This document shows, piece by piece, positions 1 to 5,957 of a stretch of DNA of 6,391 nucleotides. Each line of letters starts with the position of its first letter. The first letter of the stretch is position 1. A program made the position numbers and the translations under genes. Source of the DNA: Alphaproteobacteria bacterium (GTDB lineage Bacteria > Pseudomonadota > Alphaproteobacteria > Rhizobiales > Beijerinckiaceae); NCBI GenBank assembly GCA_009920595.1, contig RFZR01000098.1, positions 1-6,391 on the forward strand. The letters are read 5' to 3'. The notes under the pieces were generated by a model. That model was not told where the DNA came from. It saw only the letters and a list, made by a program, of their open reading frames with translations, and did no database searches.

Positions 1-1
1 C

Positions 2-538
2 TATGGTCGCGCCAGTGACCGCGTGGTGGAGGAGGGGGAGCCTGTGCCGCGTGGCGGTGGGCAATATCTGGTCGGGCGTCCCTATACGATTGCGGGCAAA
101 ACCTACGTCCCTACCGAGCGGCCATCGCAGAGTCAGACAGGTATGGCCTCTTATTATGGCGGAGCATTCCATGGTCGTCGGACGGCCAATGGCGAAGTTT
201 ATGACATGAACTCAGTGTCGGCTGCCCATCCGACCATGCCACTACCGAGTTATGTCCGTGTCACAAATACACGTAATGGGCGTTCGATTATCGTGCGTGT
301 GAATGACCGCGGCCCGTTCCATTCGACCCGCCTTGTCGATGTGTCCGAGCCCGTGGCGCAGGCTCTGGCGTTTCGCAATAAGGGCACTGTGCGCGTGAAG
401 GTGGACTATCTCGGCCTTGCGCCGCTTGAAGGCAGCGACGATCACAAATTGCTCGCAAGTCTGAGAACAGACGGCAAACCTGCTTTGCGAAGTGGCTGCT
501 ACCGAACCGGTATTGCCGCAGCTTGTCGCGCAGAATGA
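2..538 (+). CDS. rlpA: Septal-ring lytic transglycosylase RlpA family protein, 5'-truncated, apparent frame break near its 3' end
   Basis: RlpA proteins cleave peptidoglycan glycan strands, normally as exported or lipid-anchored envelope proteins. The frame is open from the first complete codon, so the true start and any signal peptide lie outside the window. Numbering from that codon, residues 18-38 carry the alphaproteobacterial pre-domain motif GGG-x-Y-x-VG-x-PY-x-IAG. The double-psi beta-barrel (about 46-137) follows, with GMASYYG, FHGRRTANGE, AAHPTMPLPS, NGRSIIVRVNDRGPF and LVDVS. The His of AAH (76) and Asp of NDRGP (102) match conserved, probably catalytic positions. PLEGSDD and LLASLRTDGKPA also look family-typical, but the last 17 residues (Cys- and Arg-containing, ending at TGA 536-538) do not. 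A natural-looking tail continues in the next frame (see 465-794), so this stop is probably caused by a one-base frame error or mutation. No SPOR domain is visible. Identity is secure; the true C-terminus is not. Confidence 0.88.
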   Translation, partial: YGRASDRVVEEGEPVPRGGGQYLVGRPYTIAGKTYVPTERPSQSQTGMASYYGGAFHGRRTANGEVYDMNSVSAAHPTMPLPSYVRVTNTRNGRSIIVRVNDRGPFHSTRLVDVSEPVAQALAFRNKGTVRVKVDYLGLAPLEGSDDHKLLASLRTDGKPALRSGCYRTGIAAACRAE

Positions 539-794
539 CACGGAAAGCTTCATCGATGGCGACGTGCCGTTTCCGGTGCCTCGTCCGCAACTCGTGCGAA
601 CGGTTAGCCTGATTTCACCTAAGCCGCTCTTGGCGGTGCCATCGGCTACGGCGGAAGAAACGGTTCAAACGGCGAGTATGCCGCCCATGCCGGTACCGCG
701 TCCGGGCATGTTCTATCTGCCCACAGGTGCCTTTTCGGCTGCGAGTCCTGCTTTTGACGGGCTGAAAGCGCAAAAGGCCTTCCAGCTGCGTTAA
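465..794 (+). pseudogene. rlpA: Out-of-frame Pro-rich C-terminal tail of RlpA
   Basis: This frame is open from just after a TGA at 462-464 to TAA at 792-794, offset +1 from the rlpA frame that ends at 538. From about 492 it reads VAATEPVLPQLVAQND and continues as a low-complexity Ala/Pro/Val/Thr chain of the kind seen at the end of alphaproteobacterial RlpA proteins. Two related Pro motifs are present: VPFPVPRP (564-587) and MPPMPVPRP (678-704). Codon use resembles the upstream rlpA frame. There is no convincing ribosome binding site before the only early start candidate (GTG 492), and no independent protein family is recognisable. I infer that it is the displaced 3' end of rlpA rather than a separate gene. 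The junction should lie within 465-535, most likely 480-495. A sequencing error, a real mutation or, less likely, recoding could explain it. Confidence 0.62.
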
Positions 795-799
795 GCTAT

Positions 800-813
800 T
801 GCGCTTCGGCGCA
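800..813 (+). other. Short hairpin with cUUCGg tetraloop just after rlpA
   Basis: TGCGC (800-804), TTCG loop (805-808) and GCGCA (809-813) form a 5-bp stem closed by C-G around a UUCG loop, an unusually stable RNA tetraloop. It starts 5 nt after the TAA of the rlpA tail frame. No T-run follows, so it is not a complete intrinsic terminator by itself. It may protect the 3' end or assist the stronger terminator about 30 nt downstream. Confidence 0.4.
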
Positions 814-842
814 TCGTCGGCGAAGAACATCCAGATCGACTC

Positions 843-872
843 GATCTTGCCGACGGGCGGCAGGATCTTTTT
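843..872 (+). terminator. Intrinsic (rho-independent) terminator between rlpA and tmk
   Basis: GATCTTGCCG (843-852) pairs with CGGCAGGATC (858-867) over 10 bp, with one G-U wobble, around a 5-nt loop ACGGG. It is followed at once by five T residues (868-872). This is the classic terminator layout on the + strand; the opposite strand has no T-run after the stem. It should end transcripts coming from rlpA. The odd point is its position: the T-run ends only 18 nt before the tmk ATG, leaving very little room for a separate tmk promoter downstream of it. Confidence 0.75.
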
Positions 873-890
873 CGATTCTCGGAAAGTTGA

Positions 891-1556
891 ATGTCGGCGC
901 GCGTTAGCCAAGGGCTTTTCATCACGTTTGAAGGCGGAGAGGGGGCTGGAAAATCCACCCAAATCCGGCGTCTTCACGCACGTCTTGAAGCTTTGTCGAT
1001 TAAGACCCATGTGACACGTGAACCCGGCGGCACACCGGGAGCCGAGCTTATTCGCGCTTTGATCCTTGACGGGAAAAGGCCCGCGCTTGATGCGTTAACG
1101 GAGACACTTCTCTTTTACGCTGCACGCGCCAACCATCTTGCTGAATTGATTAGACCTGCTTTAGCCAAAGGCGATGTCGTTTTATGTGATCGTTTCTCAG
1201 ATTCAACCCGCGTTTATCAAGGCGTTTTAGGCGCTGTACCAAGTGTCGTTGTTGAGCAGCTTGAAGCGCTTGTTGTTGCTGAAACAAAACCGGACGTAAC
1301 AATCATTCTCGATATTCCACCAGAGACAGGATTAGCGCGTGCGTCCGCACGGCGAGGGTCTCATCAAGCTGATCGCTTTGAATCCGAAACGCTCGAATTT
1401 CATAAGAATTTGCGGCAAGGCTTTTTGGATCTCGCAGAGCGTGATTCTGATCGTATCATTGTCATCCCAGCACTCGGCAACGAAGTATCGATCGAAAATG
1501 AAATCTGGCAAAAACTTGCTTCACGGTTCCCGTTGTTTCAAGGGCATCGCGCATGA
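891..1556 (+). CDS. tmk: Thymidylate kinase (dTMP kinase)
   Basis: Cytoplasmic enzyme that phosphorylates dTMP to dTDP with ATP, an essential step in dTTP synthesis. The 221-residue product has the normal family length of about 205-225. Visible motifs are the P-loop GGEGAGKST (15-23), the TREPGGTPGAE substrate segment, the DRFSDST dTMP-binding motif followed by VYQG (most relatives have AYQG), and a basic LID region containing ARRG and DRFE. The start is well fixed: an in-frame TGA occupies 888-890 directly before the ATG, and the P-loop begins at the usual distance. The Shine-Dalgarno is poor (GGAAAG 881-886, only 4 nt away). The gene lies 18 nt after an intrinsic terminator and overlaps holB by ATGA, so it looks like the first gene of its operon. 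Confidence 0.97.
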   Translation: MSARVSQGLFITFEGGEGAGKSTQIRRLHARLEALSIKTHVTREPGGTPGAELIRALILDGKRPALDALTETLLFYAARANHLAELIRPALAKGDVVLCDRFSDSTRVYQGVLGAVPSVVVEQLEALVVAETKPDVTIILDIPPETGLARASARRGSHQADRFESETLEFHKNLRQGFLDLAERDSDRIIVIPALGNEVSIENEIWQKLASRFPLFQGHRA

Positions 1557-2620
1557 GCAAGAAAACCGAAAAAATTTTAATTTCTAAAGATGTCTCAATC
1601 TCTTCAGAGACTCATGAGCATGCCTTGATTGGACAAGAACAGATAGAGAGAAGCTTTCTTGAAGCCTATCGGTCTGGACGCTTACCACATGCTTGGATTC
1701 TTGCGGGTAACGAAGGTATCGGCAAAGCGGGATTTGCCTTAAGAGCCGCGCGTTTTTTGCTCGCGCATCCGGATCACACCGATGAAAAAGTTAAAGCCAC
1801 GCAGACACTTGATGTGGACTCAAATGATCCGTCAGCACGTCGCGTGAATGCGCGCGCGCATACGGATTTATTTTTTCTCGAATCTGAAACCGATGGCGAG
1901 AAGAAAACCAAATCGGGCTCGATACCGGTTGAGGATGTCCGCAAAATGCTTGGATTTTTCGGGTCAACCGCAGGCGAGGGCGGATGGAAGATCGCCATCA
2001 TCGATCCACTTGATGATTTGAAATCAAGCGCCGCGAATGCATTGCTCAAAATGCTTGAGGAACCGCCGCCGCGTTCACTCTTTTTGATGATCTCTCATAA
2101 TCCGGGACGACTTTTGCCGACCATTCGCTCACGCTGTCATATGGTACGGTTTAAGTCGTTGTCCGATGCCGATATGATGACGGCGCTCGTGAGAGTTTCA
2201 GAGACTGATGATCAAAAACTCTTGCGTGAAGCGGTACGCCGTGGTGCAGGTTCTGTGAAGCGGGCCTTGACCTATCTCGATGCCGAACGCATGGCGATGA
2301 TCCATGATATTGAAACCACATTAGAGCGTCTACCTGAGCTTGACCGTAAACATCTTCTCGCGATGGCGGATCATTTTGCCAAGAAAGATGGTGCCGAAAG
2401 TTTTGCGCTTTTTCTCGAAACGGTTGACGAATGGATGGCTTCGACCTGTCGCAAAGATGCTGAACAAGGGCATCACCGCTTAGGCGCGTTGGCTGATCTT
2501 TGGGAAAAATTCACGATCAATTCAAGAATGACCGATATTTATAATCTCGACCGCAGACCTTTTTTTATCACCATGATGAATGATCTTGCCGATGCCATGA
2601 AAGTCGCGCGCGCTTCATGA
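1553..2620 (+). CDS. holB: DNA polymerase III subunit delta' (clamp-loader subunit)
   Basis: Delta' is the stator subunit of the clamp-loader complex that places the beta clamp on DNA. The 355-residue product has the AAA+ fold marks: LPHAWILAG leading into a P-loop-like GNEGIGKA (52-59), a degenerate Walker B area IIDPLDDL (149-156), ANALLKMLEEPP (161-172) and the SRC motif (193-195) that supplies an arginine finger in clamp loaders. Only two cysteines occur in the whole protein (C195 in SRC and one near the C-terminus), so the four-Cys zinc module known from E. coli delta' is absent. The first 20 residues are a poorly conserved extension. The ATG overlaps the tmk stop (ATGA, 1553-1556), which supports this start and translational coupling. 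A tmk-holB pairing is common in bacteria. The alternative, DnaX (tau/gamma), is unlikely given the degenerate ATPase motifs, the length and the context. Confidence 0.95.
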   Translation: MSKKTEKILISKDVSISSETHEHALIGQEQIERSFLEAYRSGRLPHAWILAGNEGIGKAGFALRAARFLLAHPDHTDEKVKATQTLDVDSNDPSARRVNARAHTDLFFLESETDGEKKTKSGSIPVEDVRKMLGFFGSTAGEGGWKIAIIDPLDDLKSSAANALLKMLEEPPPRSLFLMISHNPGRLLPTIRSRCHMVRFKSLSDADMMTALVRVSETDDQKLLREAVRRGAGSVKRALTYLDAERMAMIHDIETTLERLPELDRKHLLAMADHFAKKDGAESFALFLETVDEWMASTCRKDAEQGHHRLGALADLWEKFTINSRMTDIYNLDRRPFFITMMNDLADAMKVARAS

Positions 2621-2645
2621 TGGAATAAAAAGCAATAGACCGCAT

Positions 2646-2649
2646 AGGA
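2646..2649 (+). promoter_or_regulatory. Ribosome binding site of metG
   Basis: AGGA lies 9 nt before the metG ATG at 2659 in the 38-nt gap after holB. It favours ATG 2659 over the nearby ATG at 2652, which is in another frame and stops after five codons. Confidence 0.6.
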
Positions 2650-2658
2650 TCATGGGTA

Positions 2659-4218
2659 ATGAACAATAAAGAACGCTTTTTTCTTACAACGGCGATTTCA
2701 TATCCGAATGGGCGTCCGCATATAGGGCATGCCTATGAATTGATTGCGTCCGATGCGATTGCGCGTTTCATGCGGCTAGATGGTAAGGACGTTTTCTTTC
2801 TAACAGGGACGGATGAGCATGGTCAGAAAATGCTTCAAACAGCCGTGAAAGAGGGCATGACCGCGCAAGCTTTGGCAGATCGCAACGCTGCTGTCTTTCG
2901 CGAGATGACGAAAGCGCTCAATGCATCGAATGATGATTTTATCCGTACCACTGAAGAGCGTCACAAGAAAGCGTGCCAGGAAATTTGGCAAAGAATGGTT
3001 GATGCGGGTGATATTTATAAAGACTCTTATGCGGGATGGTATTCGGTTCGCGATGAGGCCTATTTCACCGAAGATGAAACCACGCTTGGAGGGGACGGTA
3101 TAAGACGCGGACCAACAGGGACGCCGGTCGAATGGGTTGAGGAGGAGAGCTATTTCTTCCGTCTCTCTGCCTATCAAGATCGCTTGTTAGCGCTTTATAA
3201 TTCAGTGCCCAATTTCATTGGCCCTGTTGAACGCAAGAATGAAATTACTAGTTTTGTAAAATCGGGATTGCGCGATTTATCGGTGAGCCGCACAACTTTT
3301 GATTGGGGCATTCAGGTTCCGGGTGATCCAAAACATGTGATGTATGTATGGGTCGATGCGCTTACCAATTACATCACCGCAACGGGATGGCCTGATCAAA
3401 ATGCAAACCGCGCAGCTTTTTGGCCTGCAAATGTTCATATCATCGGTAAGGACATTATCCGTTTTCACGCGGTCTATTGGCCTGCATTTTTGATGTCGGC
3501 GGGATTACCTGTACCGCAACGTATTTTTGGTCACGGTTTCTTGTTTAACCGTGGCGAGAAAATGTCGAAGTCAGTTGGAAATGTCATTGATCCATTTTCA
3601 TTGGCTGAACATTATGGCGTCGATCAATTGAGATATTTCTTCCTGCGTGAAGTGCCATTTGGTCAAGATGGTAATTACTCTCATGAAGCCATCGTTAATC
3701 GCATCAATGCCGATCTTGCCAATGACCTTGGTAATTTGGCCCAGCGTTCTTTATCAATGATTGCCAAGAATCTTGATGGAAAAATGCCCAAGCTTGGTGA
3801 TCTTTTAGATCAAGATCGTGTGATCTTGGACGAAGCCTATGCGCTTCTTGATAAAGCACGTAAATCGATTGACGATTTCGCACTACATCACATCCTTTCT
3901 GATATTTGGCGTGTGGTTGCGGATGCTAATCGTTATTTTGCAGGTGAGGAGCCTTGGGCAAAGAGAAAGACAGATCTCGCTCGTTTCGAAACGATTCTTG
4001 CCGTGACGCTTGAAACCTTGCGTCTTGTCGGTTTGATGACGCAACCCTTTATGCCCCATTCTTCGTCAAAGCTTCTCGACCTATTAGCGGTTGATCCAGC
4101 ACATCGCGGTTTTGGTTTTATGAATGCGAAAGCCAAAATTGGGGCAGGGGTCACATTGCCTTCCCCACAAGCGATCTTTCCACGCTATGTGGAAAGCGAA
4201 GGCGATTTGACGAATTGA
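2659..4218 (+). CDS. metG: Methionyl-tRNA synthetase, zinc-knuckle-free short type
   Basis: Class I aminoacyl-tRNA synthetase that charges tRNA-Met (initiator and elongator) in the cytoplasm. The 519-residue product starts MNNKERFFLTTAISYPNG and has a perfect HIGH motif (21-24), GTDEHG (50-55), the WVDALTNY methionine-pocket segment (231-238) and KMSKS (301-305), followed by the helical anticodon-binding domain. In the connective-peptide region, where zinc-binding forms carry Cys pairs, this protein reads AGWYSVRDEAYF with no cysteines. It is therefore the zinc-independent type usual in Alphaproteobacteria. The chain ends soon after the anticodon-binding domain, so the C-terminal tRNA-binding (EMAP-like) domain of longer MetG proteins is missing; this matches the roughly 510-520-residue alphaproteobacterial form. 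It sits 38 nt after holB and 13 nt before tatD, probably in the same transcript. Confidence 0.97.
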   Translation: MNNKERFFLTTAISYPNGRPHIGHAYELIASDAIARFMRLDGKDVFFLTGTDEHGQKMLQTAVKEGMTAQALADRNAAVFREMTKALNASNDDFIRTTEERHKKACQEIWQRMVDAGDIYKDSYAGWYSVRDEAYFTEDETTLGGDGIRRGPTGTPVEWVEEESYFFRLSAYQDRLLALYNSVPNFIGPVERKNEITSFVKSGLRDLSVSRTTFDWGIQVPGDPKHVMYVWVDALTNYITATGWPDQNANRAAFWPANVHIIGKDIIRFHAVYWPAFLMSAGLPVPQRIFGHGFLFNRGEKMSKSVGNVIDPFSLAEHYGVDQLRYFFLREVPFGQDGNYSHEAIVNRINADLANDLGNLAQRSLSMIAKNLDGKMPKLGDLLDQDRVILDEAYALLDKARKSIDDFALHHILSDIWRVVADANRYFAGEEPWAKRKTDLARFETILAVTLETLRLVGLMTQPFMPHSSSKLLDLLAVDPAHRGFGFMNAKAKIGAGVTLPSPQAIFPRYVESEGDLTN

Positions 4219-4231
4219 GCTTTGAAATATC

Positions 4232-5032
4232 ATGATCGTCGATAGCCATTGTCATCTTGATTTCCCACCCTTTGAAGGTGAGCGTGAAGCTATAATCGCG
4301 CGTGCAAAAAATGCTGGCGTGAAGTCGATGTTGACAATCTCTACCGAAGTGAAACATTTTGAGCGCATCAAAGCGATCGCCGAAAGTGATCCTGACATCT
4401 GGTGCTCTGTGGGCACACATCCGCTTCATGCCAATGAAGAACCTGACGTGCCGCTTGAGCGTTATATTGAACTGGCTCAACATCCCAAATGCATCGCAAT
4501 TGGAGAAGCGGGGCTCGACTTCTTTTATGATCGTGTCGCCCCGGATCGCGCGGATCAGGTTTTTCGCAAGCAAATCACCGCGGCCCGCATCACACAACTC
4601 CCTTTGGTCATTCATTCGCGTAGCGCTGATGATGCGATGATCGCAACGCTTCAAGATGAAATGGAGAAGGGTGCGTTCAAAGCCGTCCTTCATTGCTTCT
4701 CGTCGGGTCGACGCCTGGCGGAAGTTGGTGTCGCCTTGGGTCTCGCGGTTTCGTTCTCTGGCATTCTCACTTATAAGAAATCAGACGAGCTCCGAGACAT
4801 TGCGTCATCTGTTCCGTTAGAACATTTGTTGGTTGAAACTGACGCACCTTATCTCGCGCCCCAATCGCAACGAGGCAAGCGAAACGAACCGGCTTATGTT
4901 ACAGAGACTCACGCGATATTGGCTGAGGTCAAAGGCGTGTCGATTGATGAGCTTTCGCGCGTGACAACTGATAATTTCTTCCGTCTTTTCTCTAAGGCGC
5001 AGCGGCCGGTTCAGGAGCCTCGAGCGGCATGA
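4232..5032 (+). CDS. tatD: TatD family metal-dependent hydrolase (DNase)
   Basis: TatD proteins are TIM-barrel amidohydrolase-like enzymes with metal-dependent DNase activity, reported as 3'-5' exonuclease and linked to DNA repair and fragment degradation. The 266-residue product has the full metal-ligand set: SHCHLD with H6 and H8, GEAGLD with E92, VIHSR with H128, LHCFS with H154 and VETDAPYLAP with D204. The RGKRNEP stretch (214-220) is the family's usual late motif. Length is typical (about 255-270). No clear Shine-Dalgarno precedes the ATG; with only 13 nt after the metG stop, translation may rely on re-initiation. The 3' end overlaps the next gene by ATGA. The paralogue families YcfH and YjjV have the same motifs, so the exact orthologue label is less certain than the family. 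Confidence 0.95.
   Translation: MIVDSHCHLDFPPFEGEREAIIARAKNAGVKSMLTISTEVKHFERIKAIAESDPDIWCSVGTHPLHANEEPDVPLERYIELAQHPKCIAIGEAGLDFFYDRVAPDRADQVFRKQITAARITQLPLVIHSRSADDAMIATLQDEMEKGAFKAVLHCFSSGRRLAEVGVALGLAVSFSGILTYKKSDELRDIASSVPLEHLLVETDAPYLAPQSQRGKRNEPAYVTETHAILAEVKGVSIDELSRVTTDNFFRLFSKAQRPVQEPRAA
5013..5017 (+). promoter_or_regulatory. Ribosome binding site of the MBL-fold gene
   Basis: AGGAG inside the last codons of tatD, 11 nt before the ATG at 5029. It supports the overlapping ATGA start, although the spacing is slightly long. Confidence 0.55.
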
Positions 5033-5832
5033 CCTTAACGCTGACCATTCTTGGTTGTGGCTCCTCCGGAGGCGTCCCGCGTCCTGTGGCGGGTTGGGGG
5101 GCGTGCGATCCGCATAACCCCAAAAACCGTCGTCGGCGTTGTTCGATTCTGCTTGAGAAAACGGGCCCCACTGGTCGAACCGTTGTGGTGGTCGATACGC
5201 CGCCTGACCACCGTGAACAGGTTCTTTCAGCGGGACTAGATCGAATTGATGCGGTGCTTCTCACGCATGATCACGCTGATCATCTCCATGGAATTGACGA
5301 CGTGCGTGCAGCTGTAATCCATATGCGCCAATTGATGCCCGTCTATATGGACGCGCGAACATCGGCGGTTGTTAGAGAACGCTTCGGCTATTGTTTTGAG
5401 ACGCCCATTGGCAGCGACTATCCGCCGATCACCCGCGAAATGCGGATCACAAAAGGTCACGAGATCGTCGTTGAGGGTCCGGGTGGGGCTATTAAAGCGA
5501 TGCCGTTTGATGTCCATCATGGTGAGAATGACGCGCTCGGTTTTCGCTTTGGAAAGGTTGCCTACACGCCTGATCTCAACGCGATTCCTCAAGAAAGCCT
5601 TGAGGCCTTACAAGGTCTCGATGTCTGGATTATCGATGCTTTGCGGCACAGACCGCATCCATCGCATTTCACCGTTGCGGAAGCCTTAGAATGGATTGAT
5701 CGCATGAAACCCAAGCGAGCCATTCTGACCAATCTCCATGTTGATCTTGATTATGAAACACTGAGAGCGACGTTACCTGATCATATTGAACCCGCTTTTG
5801 ATGGCATGAAACTCGTTCTGGAAGGCGCCTAA
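5029..5832 (+). CDS. MBL-fold metallo-hydrolase, PhnP/RNase Z-like
   Basis: The 267-residue protein has the metallo-beta-lactamase fold of the PhnP-like phosphodiesterase group. It opens with LTILGCGSSGGVPRP (4-18), the glycine-rich first strand of this group, then GACDPHNPKNRRRRCS (24-39). The dinuclear metal site is visible: THDHADH (H80, D81, H82, D84, H85), H163 or H164 in DVHHG, D182 in YTPDL and H237 in TNLHVDLDY. E. coli PhnP has an extra structural zinc site with three closely spaced cysteines; here only C26 and C38 occur in that area, so that site is not obviously kept. No phn genes are nearby, so a phosphonate role is unsupported. Alphaproteobacteria commonly keep this gene after tatD with unknown substrate; a cyclic phosphodiester or nucleotide is a reasonable guess only. 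It overlaps tatD by ATGA and is probably the last gene of the tmk operon. Confidence 0.92.
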   Translation: MTLTLTILGCGSSGGVPRPVAGWGACDPHNPKNRRRRCSILLEKTGPTGRTVVVVDTPPDHREQVLSAGLDRIDAVLLTHDHADHLHGIDDVRAAVIHMRQLMPVYMDARTSAVVRERFGYCFETPIGSDYPPITREMRITKGHEIVVEGPGGAIKAMPFDVHHGENDALGFRFGKVAYTPDLNAIPQESLEALQGLDVWIIDALRHRPHPSHFTVAEALEWIDRMKPKRAILTNLHVDLDYETLRATLPDHIEPAFDGMKLVLEGA

Positions 5833-5851
5833 ATCGCTTAAAAGGCGGAAA

Positions 5852-5915
5852 ATAAGAAAGATTATAAGGAACTGAAATCACTACTATATCAGATTAGTTC
5901 CATAATGTTTCTTAT
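5852..5915. repeat. 64-nt imperfect inverted repeat (long hairpin) between the MBL gene and mazG
   Basis: Left arm 5852-5879 and right arm 5892-5915 pair as four helices: ATAAGAAA/TTTCTTAT (8 bp), ATTAT/ATAAT (5 bp), GGAACT/AGTTCC (6 bp) and AATC/GATT (4 bp). That gives 23 Watson-Crick pairs, interrupted by one G-G mismatch (5860/5907) and two 2-nt bulges on the left arm only (5866-5867 and 5874-5875). The loop is 12 nt (5880-5891). There is no T-run after the right arm, so it is not a textbook terminator. It starts 19 nt after the MBL stop and ends 42 nt before the mazG ATG. It could protect the 3' end of the upstream mRNA, act as a weak terminator or 5'-UTR element of mazG, or be a decayed mobile or repeat element. 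Pairing is directly seen; function is open. Confidence 0.7.
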
Positions 5916-5943
5916 GCGAATTATAGATGTATATAAACCAACT
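5916..5943 (+). promoter_or_regulatory. Possible mazG promoter region (AT-rich, weak evidence)
   Basis: The gap before mazG is strongly AT-rich (26 G+C in the 100 bases 5851-5950, against 35 of 60 in 5401-5460 inside the MBL gene). It contains -10-like hexamers TATAGA (5922-5927) and TATAAA (5932-5937). No good -35 box stands at the proper distance from either one. A separate mazG promoter is plausible from the gap length and composition, but the exact site is not determined. Confidence 0.25.
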
Positions 5944-5947
5944 AGGA
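5944..5947 (+). promoter_or_regulatory. Ribosome binding site fixing the mazG start
   Basis: AGGA lies 10 nt before ATG 5958. An in-frame TAG (5943-5945) overlaps it, so no earlier in-frame start is possible. The nearby ATG at 5951 is in a different frame. Confidence 0.6.
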
Positions 5948-5957
5948 AATATGGTTC

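Noticed and set aside
492..794. Independent 100-aa gene starting at GTG 492
   Set aside because: No ribosome binding site and no recognisable family; composition fits the RlpA C-terminal tail, so a frameshifted continuation is the better reading.
615..1010. 131-aa antisense frame over the rlpA tail and tmk start
   Set aside because: Shadow of + strand coding regions; Arg- and Ser-rich composition with no recognisable motif.
799..1014. 71-aa frame from TTG 799 across the rlpA-tmk gap; its AKNIQIDSILPTGG segment faintly recalls the start of a D-Ala-D-Ala carboxypeptidase, suggesting a dacF relic
   Set aside because: The resemblance comes from the terminator stem sequence. There is no ribosome binding site and the frame runs into tmk in the wrong phase.
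2652..2669. Mini-frame ATG-GGT-AAT-GAA-CAA-TAA overlapping the metG start, a possible leader peptide
   Set aside because: Only five codons, no regulatory hairpin around it and no Met codons beyond the start; most likely chance.
4151..4693. 180-aa antisense frame opposite the metG end and tatD
   Set aside because: tatD on the + strand has all its metal ligands; the antisense product has no family features.
5236..5592. 118-aa antisense frame within the MBL gene
   Set aside because: Shadow of a well-conserved + strand gene.
5826..5847. CGCCT...AGGCG inverted repeat at the MBL stop, a possible terminator
   Set aside because: Only 5 bp with a 12-nt loop, followed by A-rich rather than T-rich sequence.
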